NCBI GenBank assembly: GCA_963402885.1
Contig: OY727098.1
Span: forward strand, 17,594,717-17,658,716
Length of the DNA stretch: 64,000 bases
Source: Antedon bifida
Lineage: Eukaryota; Echinodermata; Crinoidea; Comatulida; Antedonidae
Direction: 5' to 3'
A program made the translations under genes and the position numbers. Numbering within the stretch: position 1 is the stretch's first letter; each line of letters starts with the position of its first letter. Shown piece after piece: positions 1-13,600 of the stretch. The notes under the pieces are model-generated. The model saw only the letters and a list, made by a program, of their open reading frames with translations. It made no database searches and was not told where the DNA came from.

Positions 1-3000
1 GCTGCAAAACTATGTTTTTAAAATGAAGACTTATTATTTTTGTAATTAATTTTACATTTAATAGTTACCAGTACCAGCATATTTTTTGTTTGATGATTTC
101 ATTAATATAAATTATCACTTTAAAGTATTATTATAGTATTTGGAACATATTAATTTTGACGAATTTTATTATTTTAATGTGAATACATTCTAACCATGTT
201 AAATGTAGATTTGCAATTTAATAAAAGCTATGAATATGCAAATTACATACATGAATATGCATTAAATTAATGCAACACATGCAAATTAATTATAGGATTA
301 GCGACCTACAGGGTTACTAGTTAAGTTTCTATAAGGTACACAGTTAATTAAAATGCAACATATTTATCAAGAATTCTAGTGAGCTGGTATCAATGGTGAC
401 CCCTGACCTACCAATAGTGACCCCAGACTGTCGAAGGTTACATGTGTAAACTGAACAAGAACCTAAATAAAATTGATAAATACAATATAAAGTAAAATAT
501 ACTTTTAAATGAAATACATGTGAAAAAAGAAAACAAAATGTTTTTAACACCTTTGAAAGAATTATTTACGAAATTAATTTGAGCTTAACGATAATAAGGA
601 CGGTAAAATAACTGAATAAATAAATCATTAATAAAAAAAAAAAATGAAATAAAACCAAAAAATCATATACCTTCTTATTTCTTATCTCTAACAATAAATT
701 ACAAATAAACCTGATGCTTTATTTAGTTTAAATTTTTTTTTTTAAAGCGTTGGTATACAGTATGTATGTTTCTGATAAATTTAGAAATGGTAATTGAAAA
801 AAAAAATACCGATAGTAAAGGGTTTCTTGCGACATTTTATAACAATCCGATCTAAGAGGTGTAATAAAACTAAAAGCATTTGAAATAAGTTTTAGCCATT
901 ATGTAAGCTTCTTGTACTCTTATGTCTTTATTGCGGACAACTGTGAAAAACGGTTTGCTCTTCGGTATCTTTTATTTATGTAAGAGCTGTAACGGTAGGT
1001 TTTTTAGCGTTTGGATATTGGCAAGCTCTTTAATTTACATGTAAGTTGATGCCAAGTTGCTGAGATATTTTGAAATGTGAAAGATGTCGATAAGTTGACA
1101 TGGAAAGTAAAGTTCTGCATACAAAATTAGGACATTACTAAAGGTCAAAGTTTAAGCCAAAAATGCATTCATTCTCTGATCATTATGAAAAGAAATAAAT
1201 TGATAGGTAAGAATAACTATAAAAACATCCATGTTTTAAAAATAAGTTGTTAGAAAACTCATACCGGTAAATAATTTTTAAATAAAAAATGTTTAAAAAA
1301 TTTGGAAAATAATTCTTATAATTGCTTTATTAGTTATTTAACACTTTTTATCTGATTTATTAAAAAAATAAATAAACAACCACACCTACTTGAATAAAGT
1401 AACATAAATTATACATACATAATATACATACAGGTGGTTATGAAAAAAAATTGTTGTGTATGTGTGTTCAGATAATAGTTAGAAATTTAGAAATACTGTT
1501 TAAAAAAATAAAACAGTATACAAATGTATTTATTTATATCTAATTCACCTATGACCTCTGAAAAATAAACCATATACTTTTCTAACACTAGATATTAATG
1601 AAAAAAAAACTTTAAAAAATAATGCTAAAATATAGAACAGTTATTAGCAACTTCTGGTGCTCCTTTACACATTATTGGAACAGATAACAATTTATTGTAA
1701 TTAAATATTCACCACAAAGAAACTCATAGGATTAAAAAACAAACGTATTGACATTAAAATAAAACAAAAATCACAAAAGAAACAACAAATAATAATAAAA
1801 CCTGTAAAAGAATACAAGATGGAATAAATTATAATAATTTTAAATGAATAAATATAACTTTACAAACATATCCATGACTAAATATTCACATTGAATAAAA
1901 TTCATAAATATGAAAACTCATTATATAATTTACATTCATAACATAATTAATATAGATAATAAATGTAAATATTCCTAATATATACATATCATATTCAAAC
2001 AAATATATACATACAAAGTAACATACATGAATGATTTCCTTAACATAAATGAATATTCATAATAATAGTACTAAATATTCATGATGATAATAGTGAATAT
2101 GCAAAATAGAAAATGGCAGTGCATGTCACATAATGAATAACATAATCCTGTAGATGAAATAAGTAAATCACTGTAAATAAAACATAATAATTATGAATAA
2201 ATATGAATATTAACGATGCTACAAATATAAAATGTCATGTGATAGGCAAAAGCGCATGTGATGGGAAGAGCATAAACCGGAGAGCATGGGAAGACACAGG
2301 TTTGGAAACAAACAGAATAATCTGCAATGAAAGCAACTATTAATATCATAACTTATAAACCCACTACAGATTGATAATGCATATATGTTAAATAAAAATA
2401 ATTTTTAATTCTTTAAAAAATAATGCGTGTGAAAACAAATTAGCAGCAATGTTTTGTAAAGCATGGAATCATGTCTTAATAGACCATTTTATTGACTGAA
2501 AATATCATCATCTATCAATGTTAAAGGTTACAGAAAAAAAGTAAAAAAATATTAAATCTATTTTTGTTATCGTTTTTTTTACAAATTTGGTTTCGTATTC
2601 AAACAGAAAAAAATAATTGGTATAATAATAAATTATAATAATTTTTTTTTTTTCATTGTTACAGATTTATTTTAAGTTCAACAAAAATGGTCTATATTTT
2701 TTACATTTTAAAGCAAAACAAAAGAACGGGATGTTTTTAATGCCAAAATAATTGCATAATTTCTGGTATGGCGACCAATACCACATGATACAAAAATGAT
2801 CTGGAGTTCAGGATGCTGACAACTAAAAAAAACTTCAACAAACTCATTCAAGACTTTAAATAACGAAATAAAAAATCTTCTAAATTTGATACATACGCAG
2901 CGATATGCCTGAGACAGATGGGGTGTCTTTCATGTCAGGGTAGATAGATAAATAAAATGAAGAAACATAGATGGATGAATAACTAATATCATGCTGTGAG

Positions 3001-4593
3001 GTATAACCTCCAGGTGCAAGGATGATTACTATATTAAGTATGGTAATGATTTCTGCTTAAAACTTAAGTGCTTGTTTTGATAATATATGATTTATTTGAA
3101 TAAATCAAATATTATCTCAAGAAAAAAAAAACTGTTGAAAGAAGAATTCTTTATTACCCAAAATACGGTCAAACCATTTCGACCTAAATGCTTGTTATAA
3201 TGAAATACCATAGATATAATATATCTATGAATATACTAATTAAAGTTGATTTCATTTTAAATTCAAGGGGTGTTTTTTCTTTTCTTGAGAAATAATTGTT
3301 TATCCAAGTAAGTGTTTCTTATACAAAACATGACTTTTAGTTTATGCAATTAGAGTAACACTTTATACATTTGGAATGAATGAGAGAACTAAATTGACTT
3401 CAACTCAGGATAATTTGTAAGAAGTCATTATTAACAATTTGCTAGACATTTCAACATACTCTTATTGCCATCTTATTTACGGCAATTTCAAATTTTTCCT
3501 GACAGTTTAAATAAAAATAATTGAGGCTGGAAATTCACTATGTCAGCAAGTAAATTATTATAAAGTTGTTAAGGAGTGTTCAATTTATACTTGTTTTGAA
3601 TTTTTTAATGACGTTAAAAAAGATGAAATGTTTTCTATAAAATAAACATATTTATTTACTATAAAACTACATCTTTACACTATTGTAGATATTGTACTAA
3701 TCAAATCAACAAGCATTTTAAGCTACAGTATATTAAGTTATGTTAATTTACCAATATTATATGTTTACTATTCTAGATGTATTATCTTTGCCACTAATAT
3801 AGATTTTGAAATGCCAGATTTAAAGAAATGTTAGAAATTTTGAGAATAAAATTTTTAAATATAGGCCTATGTTTTTTAGTAGTAGTAATAATAGTTTAAA
3901 TCCATAGTACATGTTTAATTGCATTATGTGATCTGGAAATTTTCTTTTTCAAGTTTAAATTCATTAAACATGATATTGAAGAGTTAACAAAAGTAAATAT
4001 GAAGATGTATAGGCAGGGCAAACAAAATTAGAATATACTAATAGTACTACACTATGCAAGATTTAGAATGTGAATCACTATAACTGACATTTACAAAATT
4101 GAGTTTTTCTCGTAATAAAATATCTCCAATTTAAAGAAATCCAAATATTTAGCAATTTAACCATACACGCCAAAATGTGTACTTTATATTTTAAGTATAA
4201 ATTATTTTAAACACTGAATGACAGTTGGTGTCATATTAAGTTGATCTCATTCATAATAATTTACATAAATATGTTGATGCACTAATGATGGTGAAGCATG
4301 CAGTCAGTGGTATATCTAGTCTGGATGTGAGAGGGGTGGAGCAGCAAAGGGAAAGAATAGACTGAAAGAGAAGATGAACATTTAAAATATCTTGTCTTTA
4401 TGATATCGCAGATTTTGAATTTGCAGGAATACCAAGGCAATTTTGAATGTTTACATTGCTACAATTATCAACACAACTTTCCCCTAGATATACCACTGTA
4501 CAGTTAGCTGTTAGTTGTCAGAGCTTATTTTTGGAAGTTTATAAAGATAAATTCTGATGATGTGAGGATGAGTAGAAGTCCAGCAGCACTCAC
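1..4593 (-). other. Slo1 intron (downstream part), AT-rich
   Basis: No RCK2 exon was recognised here. The stretch is very AT-rich with poly-A and poly-T runs. It contains one inverted-repeat element at 4306-4497 and a possible 30-nt microexon near 2889-2918 listed under findings. The open frames present look random. Confidence 0.6.
4306..4497. repeat. MITE-like element with 14-bp terminal inverted repeats
   Basis: The ends AGTGGTATATCTAG (4306-4319) and CTAGATATACCACT (4484-4497) are perfect reverse complements about 190 bp apart. The interior is G-rich on one side (GAGAGGGGTGGAGCAGC). The arrangement fits a short non-autonomous DNA transposon. Target-site duplication could not be fixed with confidence. 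Confidence 0.65.
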
Positions 4594-4668
4594 CAGATGA
4601 ATTCCCGTTTTCTTCCAAGGGTATCGATTCACCAACCTCACTTTGATTTGTATATTTCAGTCCCTTCA
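4594..4668 (-). CDS. KCNMA1: Slo1 probable RCK1-RCK2 linker exon
   Basis: The 75-nt exon follows a pyrimidine-rich acceptor (TTTTTTTGGTGTTTCATCAG) and precedes GTGAGT. Entered in phase 1, it encodes (V)[24 protein letters not shown] and leaves in phase 1. The linker between RCK1 and RCK2 is poorly conserved, so assignment rests on phase, splice sites and location rather than homology. It joins either the CSCDN exon directly or the candidate cassette exon. Confidence 0.68.
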
Positions 4669-7600
4669 CTGATGAAACACCAAAAAAATGAAGTGAAAAA
4701 TAAGCAAACACCAAGAGAAAAGAAGAGAAATTTATAAGATTACAAATGAAAAGATTATAAGAATTATCATAACCATGACAACATTTGCAACAGACCAATT
4801 ATGATCAATAAAAAAATAAATAAAAACATTATTATCAACTACTTTCAGTAGACTTCATTTTTAGAAATCAGTTAAAACTAAAATAGTAATGATATAATTA
4901 ATTTTTACAGAATTACTAAAATATTAATTGTAATATATTTTTATTATTGATATGAAATTTATGTTGTTTAAAAGTTTGCATTATGAATTAACAATAGTAA
5001 TGTTAGGTTTGCGGTACACCATGTGTTTATAAAGTATGGTTGAGAATGTCTTGAAATTTCTCCAAAAGACGGAAACATCAAGACATTCTCAACAATACTC
5101 TATTTCCTTTTGGAAACAAATGTTGTACATCAAACCTTACTTTACTAGAAATGTATGTTAATATTATAGATACAATTGTGGAATATTGTTAATGCGATTT
5201 ATTGATATTAATGATATTAGTACCTATATTAAAGTGTATATTATCAAATATTTTAAACATTATTCTTATCACAAAAATACCAAAACCAAGTTTCATCTAT
5301 GATGAATGGAGATTCTTAATTTATACAAAATGGGGACATGGTGGTATGAACAAGATCCTTATTAATGGCAGGTCAGAAACAGTGATGACACCCAAAAACA
5401 AGGGAGAAAACACTTAAATAATGCACCATTCCTATAGAAGGGACATGGCAAAGGTGTTTTCCTTATACCCCTCTTTTGGAACACACTTATTCAGGAGAAA
5501 CTACTATTAAAGGAACATTTAACCTAAAATGAACAAGGGACAGTGTATTTTTAACACAGTACACACTTACCCAAGGGGGCAGTGTATTTTTAACACAGTA
5601 CACACTTACCCCTATAAAAGGGTACTCCTAAATAGGGATCCTGCTGTATGTCATTTGAAAGGTGTCTATTTCTGACTTGCCATTAAAATCACCATTTTCA
5701 CAACTGAAACAGCATTATGTTCGAGTTAAAGTTGTAGTCTTTCTTAGATTTATCAATTCAGTGATTCAATCGTAAATCTAAACTTTTAAATTCATGTTGG
5801 TAATGCTTAAAGATCAATCTTTTCATTACAGACATTTCAATTTTTATTTACATAATTGAAATTAATACCAATGTGCATATTAATAGAAAGAATCCAATAA
5901 ATGAAACAAGTGATCATTTATAGTTCTTATGACAAGAATAATGAACTATCGATCTTTCAATCTATTATTATGTCAATGAATCTAGAAAACTGAACAAAAT
6001 AATAATCTAAAAATTGGTGATGATTTAAGAAATGAAAAACTAAAAATGAAGACAAAACCGTGATGATCTGAGATGATAATGACGATGAGTCTTACAGAAC
6101 CTAAGCAATCTAAAATCTAATGAATTATTGTGAGTGATGAAAATACAACAATAATCTACAGTATGTGAACAGAAATACAATGAATAACATAAAAGAATGC
6201 AGGCATCTTTCACTGCTGAAAACAAATCGTATCATTAAAGTGTAGTAGTTTATTACAATAAGCTTAACCATAATATTATCACTTTGTTATGCTTGGTTTC
6301 GACTAGAGACGCAACGCATGGACGTAAGCACAATGTAAGCGATTTGACCAATCACAAGCGATGGATTATTCATACTGTCGCTTGTCATTGGTCAACTCAC
6401 TTACATTGCGTCTACGTCCTTGTGTTGTGTCTCTAGTGGGAACCTCGTTTTACTCTTATATGTATTTCAAATTGTATTTATAACTAGATTTTAATTTGCA
6501 TGTTGATTTATAGTAGGTTATTCGCGTCAACGCTGTGCATGTACGTTATAATATGTGCACAGGAATTGGATGAATGCTATCCTATAAACTGATGTATATG
6601 TGTATAGTGCTAAATTTGGTCTATTAATGTATTATAGGATATTAATTATGTGCACATTCCATCATTGTAGCCAGAATGATGTATTGTGGGTTTAATGTAT
6701 GCATGTACCTACAAACTTGATTGTACATCCCACAATACATCCTCCTTAAAATGGTGAAATTATAAATAAATAAGGAGTTACATAATATAATACAGTTGCA
6801 GTACATATTTTATAGTGGATTGTTTATGATGTAGCTATAGAGAAGGCTGTGTAGTACGTTTTTATAATCGCACCAAGCAGAATCAAGCAATTTATTTTAA
6901 AAAGCATTAAATTTAAAATATAATTCAATTATATTAAAGTTGGTGTATGCATTTAATCATCATTAACAAAAAAATATTGTAGATATTTTTATTTGTCTTT
7001 GGTTTAGTGAATCAAAAATAGATTTTAAATTTAAATAGTATGTTTGGAATATAAATATATCATTATTAACGATAATTTTAATAGAATGCAAAAGGGAAAC
7101 AGGTTTCAGAGGTTCAACATCATTCAATTCAGGTTGAAGAATTTTATTTAAATTATTTTTTAAAATAAGTATTTATTTAGAATGAAATTATGAATTATGA
7201 TGATAATTATTGTTAATAAATCTACTGATGATGATTATATCATTATTATATCATTCTACGTTCTATACTATTTACATTATAATGATGTTGATATTGTGTA
7301 TGCTGATTTTGATAATAATGATCTGATTATAGATAAAATGTTTTGAAGATTAATAAAGATATGATGATCATGATGTTAATACTACTAGTGATTCAATTTT
7401 AAATTTATAATAATTATTTTCAAATGACAATAAGGAATAACTATTATCAAATGACAATAAGGACTAAATATTGTCTACTTGAATACGTCAATATTGGACA
7501 GGTAATAGTACATTCCAATGTCAAAATGCAAGAGAAAAAGAGCGGTGTAGGGGGGCTGAGGAAAAGGAACAATAAGGATGACAACAAAACAAAGGAATAC

Positions 7601-10600
7601 GACGGGAACAAATATGGGAGTAATACATTGCGACTCCCAACATCAAATAGATACACATAGTTTCTGGATCAAATAACTTCAACATAATGGTATATAAAAC
7701 AATCGTTACTGGTGGATACTATTAACAACTTCACAATTGAATTCATATTCATTAGGATCATGAATTATTCATAATACATTATTGTATTCAAAGTCTATTG
7801 TCTTGCAAATTTATTTGGTGATTTTGGGCGCATTCATATGGCACATGCAAATTGAATATAATATCTGAGACTGGGATATTAATTTGGTTTTGGGTGGAAA
7901 TCGTGCTGGTTGTAGGTCACTAAAATACATATTCATATCAAAATTTACATATTCATGTCAAAATTAACATATTCATGCAGCTTTTTGTTATAAATATTGT
8001 TATCAATAAAACAACCTGGAGTTCTAATGCTGGCTCTTGAGAATATTCTTCGATGATAAGTATTACGTCGCCGTTTGTTGGCTATAGTGAAGAGAGAAAG
8101 ATGAACAAGAAATACACGTGCGCTCATAGACAAATTAATAAGTAAAAAATTAGAGCAATTGAGGCGTTAATATTAGAAAAAGAACAAAATATTAAACGAC
8201 ATTATCACAATAAAAAAAACAAATCAATTGTATATAGTTTACATTCAATAGAAGCAAAATTAACAGTTAGAATGTTAAAAATAACACATATTATTAGCAA
8301 ACAAAAAATAAATAAAATCTAGCTAAAACTGTTAAATAATTATATAATGTAAATACAATATATAATAATATTGATAATAACACTGCTACTATATAAAGTA
8401 TAAATTATTTGATATGAAACTATGTGTAAAGCAATAGACAATTTATTGAAATTGTCTGCCTACTTCCACCCCATATATTTTATTTTCTTCAATTTCTATG
8501 AATATCTATGAGCTACATCTGATTTTGTTCAAAATATCTTTCACTAATTCCTACAGGTAATTATCTACATAGAATAGAAGCCCTTATAAAAAATCTAATA
8601 TCTATGTTTTAAAGTTGGATTATTACAAGCTTTTGTTTTTCTTCACATCTTTAAAAAAAAATGAAAATAATCAATGTCAAATTGTTGCAAACTACAAAGA
8701 AGATTTCGTTTTCATACTATCCTATCTTGGGAATAATTAACATATTATATTTAATAGCAGTATGCCTGGAAAAAATCAAATGTGGTTATTATAAAATATG
8801 AAAAAAAAAAATTAACAAAACCAAATAAATGATGAAAAAATTATCAACCATATTAAAACAATTACTAGAAATATTAAATATTATTTAAAGTTAAAAATGT
8901 AATTTTACTATATTAACCTAATCTACTGATTCATAATTAATCTTAATAATTAATCTTAATAATTAATAATCTTTATCAAATAAAAAAAAAGCTTTGTTGA
9001 AACATTTGATGGGTAATGGGATATTTTGATATTAATATTTAGTGTATTATAGTTACCATTGTCACAACTGCATTGTTTGATTTGAGCAACCTCTCTGATA
9101 TCACCATGGCAAGAACGACAGTAATAGAATGCTCTGAAGAAAAAAACAACAAAATGACAATGAAACTTCAATTTTAAAATATTTGCCATGAGCTAAGCTA
9201 ATTTACAATTCAAGAAAAAGGGGGGTACAGATTTCAATATTGAAAAATAATATCATAATATTGTCAGAAACATGTTAATGAAAATGGTGATGAAGAAATA
9301 GTGATAATAACAACACTGACGATGACGATGATCATATTTAGCTGATGTACATAAAGAAAGTAAAAATGAAACGAACACAGAAAATGAAAGCACTCAGAAA
9401 CAGAGTGAAGTACTTGGCAAAATATATCAGGGAAAACTATATTCCGAGAGGGCTCACTGCTTGACATTTGGGTCCATGTTAAAAGAATACAGAGGGCGTG
9501 CTATTTAATATCTCATAAGAAAGATACAGGTAAGTCAGATTTTAATGACATGATATATAAATTTTCCTGAAAATCAATAGGCATGTTCTGTAAGTATATA
9601 CCTGTTAACACCAAATCATTCAGGACGATAACTTAACAATTGCGGGACGATAACTTAACAATTGCGGGACGATAACTTAACAATTGCGGGACGATAACTT
9701 AACTCGTAAGGGCGTGTGGCGCAGTGTGTTGGGCGTTCGACTACTGATCGTGAGATCGAGGTTCGAATCCAACTCTTGCCGCATTGCTTGTATTCTTAGG
9801 CAAGATACTTTACTTACGTTTGCCTCTCTCCACCCAGGTGTATAATTGGGAACCCGGTTAGATCAAGACACAACTTTGCGCTGATTACTAGCTGCATTAT
9901 GGGAGTATGTTTCCATAGGTGTTTGATCAGGAAAATGACTGGGGTAATAATGTTTAGCACTTAGAGGTTTCACAACATTAGGCGCTATATAAATCCAGGA
10001 ATTGTGGACGCTTAATGCTAACAAACAAAGAAAGCACTATACTACTAAGCAGGGAAGAGTGAAAATGATCTGACCTCTTGACTTCTAGTGCCGAGTCAGC
10101 AATAAAGAACCCCAAAGTTTGATCTTGTATCTTGACATGCGGTCCTGGATTAATTGCAATGCTATGGGTCAAATAATATCAATAATATTAGTTAAAAAGT
10201 CTATAAACAAATATAATAACATGATTTTCTTTTCCAATTTTTAAAAAAAATATATAATTATTAATTTCTGGATGATTTAAATGTATATTATAACTATGAC
10301 ATATGTTGCATACACCTCAGTTACTCATAGATTATGTTCCATTAGCATAAGAGTACAGGTGATGTATTTGATGATTCCACATCTGAGCCACAGATGATGT
10401 CTACTTATACTTTGTAGATGATGTATCTATTGCAACCTTAGCTAAGATGATTACTCTTTGGCAGCCTTAGTACACATATGATGGCAATGTCTCCCTATTT
10501 AAATTAGTTGAATTTAACATTCCTGGTAACAATACATCATTTCCATATAACTATAAAGCTGATAATTAAAATTGAATTTCATTCACTTTGGAACAAATGT

Positions 10601-13600
10601 GCTTGGCAGTAAATTTTAAGTAAAAATCAATTATTTACAATAAATGGCCTGATCAAAAGCGATAAAAAAAAAAAAAAATAAGCAACTGAAATATAAACTT
10701 ACGTGCTAGTCTCTGAATCCACATTGGTCTCCACTGCTATCAGTAATAGTTTTAATTTATCGAAACATAAGCTATAAAAATAATAATAAAATAGATAACA
10801 TTAATTGGATATTATGATAATCATAAAGTCAATATGTAAGAAAAATAGTTGTAATAAAAATTACTTTGCAATGAGCAAACCACCTATTCATTAGCAGGTG
10901 AATCAAAGGAAAGTTCATGTATTAATTTAGGTTTTATTATACTTTTTTCTCAAGTGTTGTGCAGATGAGTCTTTTATGCAGATCATGTGGTCATAGTAGA
11001 AGATTATTTTCTTTTAAAGGAAGAATTTATGTTGATATAAAGTTAGTAGTTGAATTGTAGCTTGATGGTAACATGCTTGCCTTCCATTCCCAACATCTAA
11101 GATTCAATCCTAACATCAGGGTTGCAGACTCTTCCTACTTTACTCCCTAAACATAGCCTCAAATGAGACTTTAATTTTATTTTTAGTTCATCCATCTTGT
11201 AATTGGCAAGTTCCTCACTGTTGGAGGAGTTTGAAATAAAAAAGAGTAACTGATCATCTGATGTGCTGATCATGTTTAGGCCCTTTATTCTGGGACCTGT
11301 GGTGGAACATCTTTAAATGGTGATGGACATTGGCCAATTAAGTGTACATGTTCCCTCATGTTTATCAAATGTACAAAGTTTTGGGTACAAATGACAGATA
11401 AAGACAAGTGGTAATGTAATAAGCATGACTCAAGATCTGAGACAACCATAAAATTAATAACTCTCATCAAGCACTTAAAGGAAACTATAAATTAGAAGTT
11501 AACAACCTACATATACTCTCACTATACGATTATACAGTACTATTGATGAACTTACAAAATAAATAATAGACTAAAAAATAATGATAACTAAGCCATTTTT
11601 GAAAGTAAATTACCATATGGTGGCTGTTTCTAACACTATTAAATAGTGAAATGAACCTTGTTGTAACTAAATGTAAATTAACCCATTTACAAGAACCATT
11701 AGGCTATATAACTTCCTTGTACTTAAGACATGCAATTCAAATCAGTATCTTATCGGAAGATATGACATTCCATGATTGCTGCTAAAGGAAGAACTAAACA
11801 TATCTGATTACGGTCTCGGATAAGCCAACCGAAAGTTTGCAATTCATTGTTTTCCCACCAGAATGTAAAGATAGTCTTGAACCTATCAATTTTATGCGTA
11901 TTGTTAACGGCGCCACCAACCTTGACCACTTTACTCGACATGATACATTTTAATAACTGATTTGGAAACTGTACATTATGTATTACAATTATTTCCTGTA
12001 ATTTGTTCTTGTGCTCTCTAAAATTATTAATAATTTACATAAAATATACACAAATCTGATAAGTATACATTGACCAATGTTTTACCTCCCTTGACTATAA
12101 CCTGTATATACAATGATCATCTTTATGCAATCTAGATTGTCCTTGTAAATAAATGTCAAAGCTTCAGTTGAATTGCAATATTATGAATTTATAAAGAGCC
12201 AAAAAAGTCTTGAAGCGCTGTAAAAATACTGTACAATAATATATTTTCTATATAAAAATAAGATGTTCAAGGAAAAAGTTGAAGCCCATGCTAGCACTCA
12301 AACCTAAATATGGGATGCCGTCGTCGCCAACCAGAGTTTGAACTAAGGAACCTGCAGTTAGCATCAGTCTAGTCTAACAATCAGGACTAGGGTGCCTCCT
12401 AACCTTATTAATATATAGAAACTGGCAGCATGAAAACCGAATCTATACAAATAAACAGGTCTTAATACTTTAATACTCTTTCTTTCTTTTTTTTTTCCAG
12501 ATGTTCTGCTGTTGCAGCCAAAACATGGGCTTGCAAAACAAGGAAGACCAGCACTCACATACATTAATGTAATAGAGACGTATACTGGCTGTCACAATGG
12601 CAGATAGGAAATTATGGAGGAATCTAGTCATATAAGTTACAGCATGTCTTGGACTAAGTAAGTAATACTTAAATTTTGTGGGAAAACATTTTTTCTTATG
12701 TAAATTATGAAAATGTAAAGAGGATAAATTGAACTACACTACAAGACTAAATTATACAATTTCAAGTTGTCAAAATGTTACGAAAAAAATCAAACACATT
12801 GATCAACTCAGACAAATGGCAACTTAAAAAAAACACAATTTAGAATTTTGACAGATACACCATACCATTAAACGGATTTTAGCATTCGTTGACGCCACAA
12901 CAATCATTACAAACAAATATACCACAAAACATTAGCACTTAGTCTTTGCATAACATAAGCGCCACTTAAAGGAAGTGGAAATATCTGGATACTTTACTTT
13001 TTAAATTGTTATTTGCAGAAGTCCTCTAGATAAGATACCAATAATTCATATTGAAATATTGAAACATAACTTTTTCCACCTTTTAAAGTAAATTGAAGTG
13101 TTTGTTTCTGTTGAATATGTATATCCGTGTGTCATAAAGAAACCGATTCTCTGTACTGTATCTCCACATATGCCATAGGCACATGATACATGGGACTCAT
13201 ATGTGTTACTATATTATATAATTTGACTACAACACTGACTACAAGAATGATACAAATTATAGATTTGTCAAGTACAGAATATAGAATCAGACCTAACTTC
13301 TTTTACCTTCAAGATTAAAGAAGTACATCAACATTATTTTGAGCCTCAAAACTGCAAAAATAAACTGTAATTTTGAGAATGCCATTTAATCAATTCTTTA
13401 GATTGAAATTTGTCCAGGTTTTGTTGATTACAGGAGTTTATTCACACAACTAACTAGTTACATCCTCACAGAAAGAAACAACCCTAACACAATAATCTAA
13501 CCTATCAGTCTAATGTCAAAGAAAATATGCACCGTTAATATATGCCACTCGTACAGTGTTTAAGGAACTTGTCTGACAATATAAAATAGTTTTACAAAGT

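Larger units (their letters stand above)
4669..8015 (-). other. Slo1 intron between linker exon and cassette candidate
   Basis: About 3.3 kb with four repeat structures, listed separately (4998-5150, 5363-5685, 6295-6443, 6673-6745). Open frames on both strands at 7424-7660 come from low-complexity AT-rich DNA and a short duplication of CAAATGACAATAAGGA. No exon recognised. Confidence 0.6.
9134..10074 (-). other. Slo1 intron carrying a minisatellite and a SINE
   Basis: This 941-nt intron contains a 22-bp tandem repeat followed at once by a tRNA-derived SINE on the opposite strand. The SINE's 3' end is within about 60 nt of the exon at 10075. Confidence 0.75.

Noticed and set aside
9708-9780. 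Possible functional tRNA gene
   Set aside because: A and B boxes are present, but the acceptor stem does not pair and a SINE body follows; it is tRNA-derived.
11750-11941. Minus-strand frame with [13 protein letters not shown], vaguely like the missing strand
   Set aside because: It is two residues short, lacks phase-compatible splice sites, and the rest does not resemble the channel.
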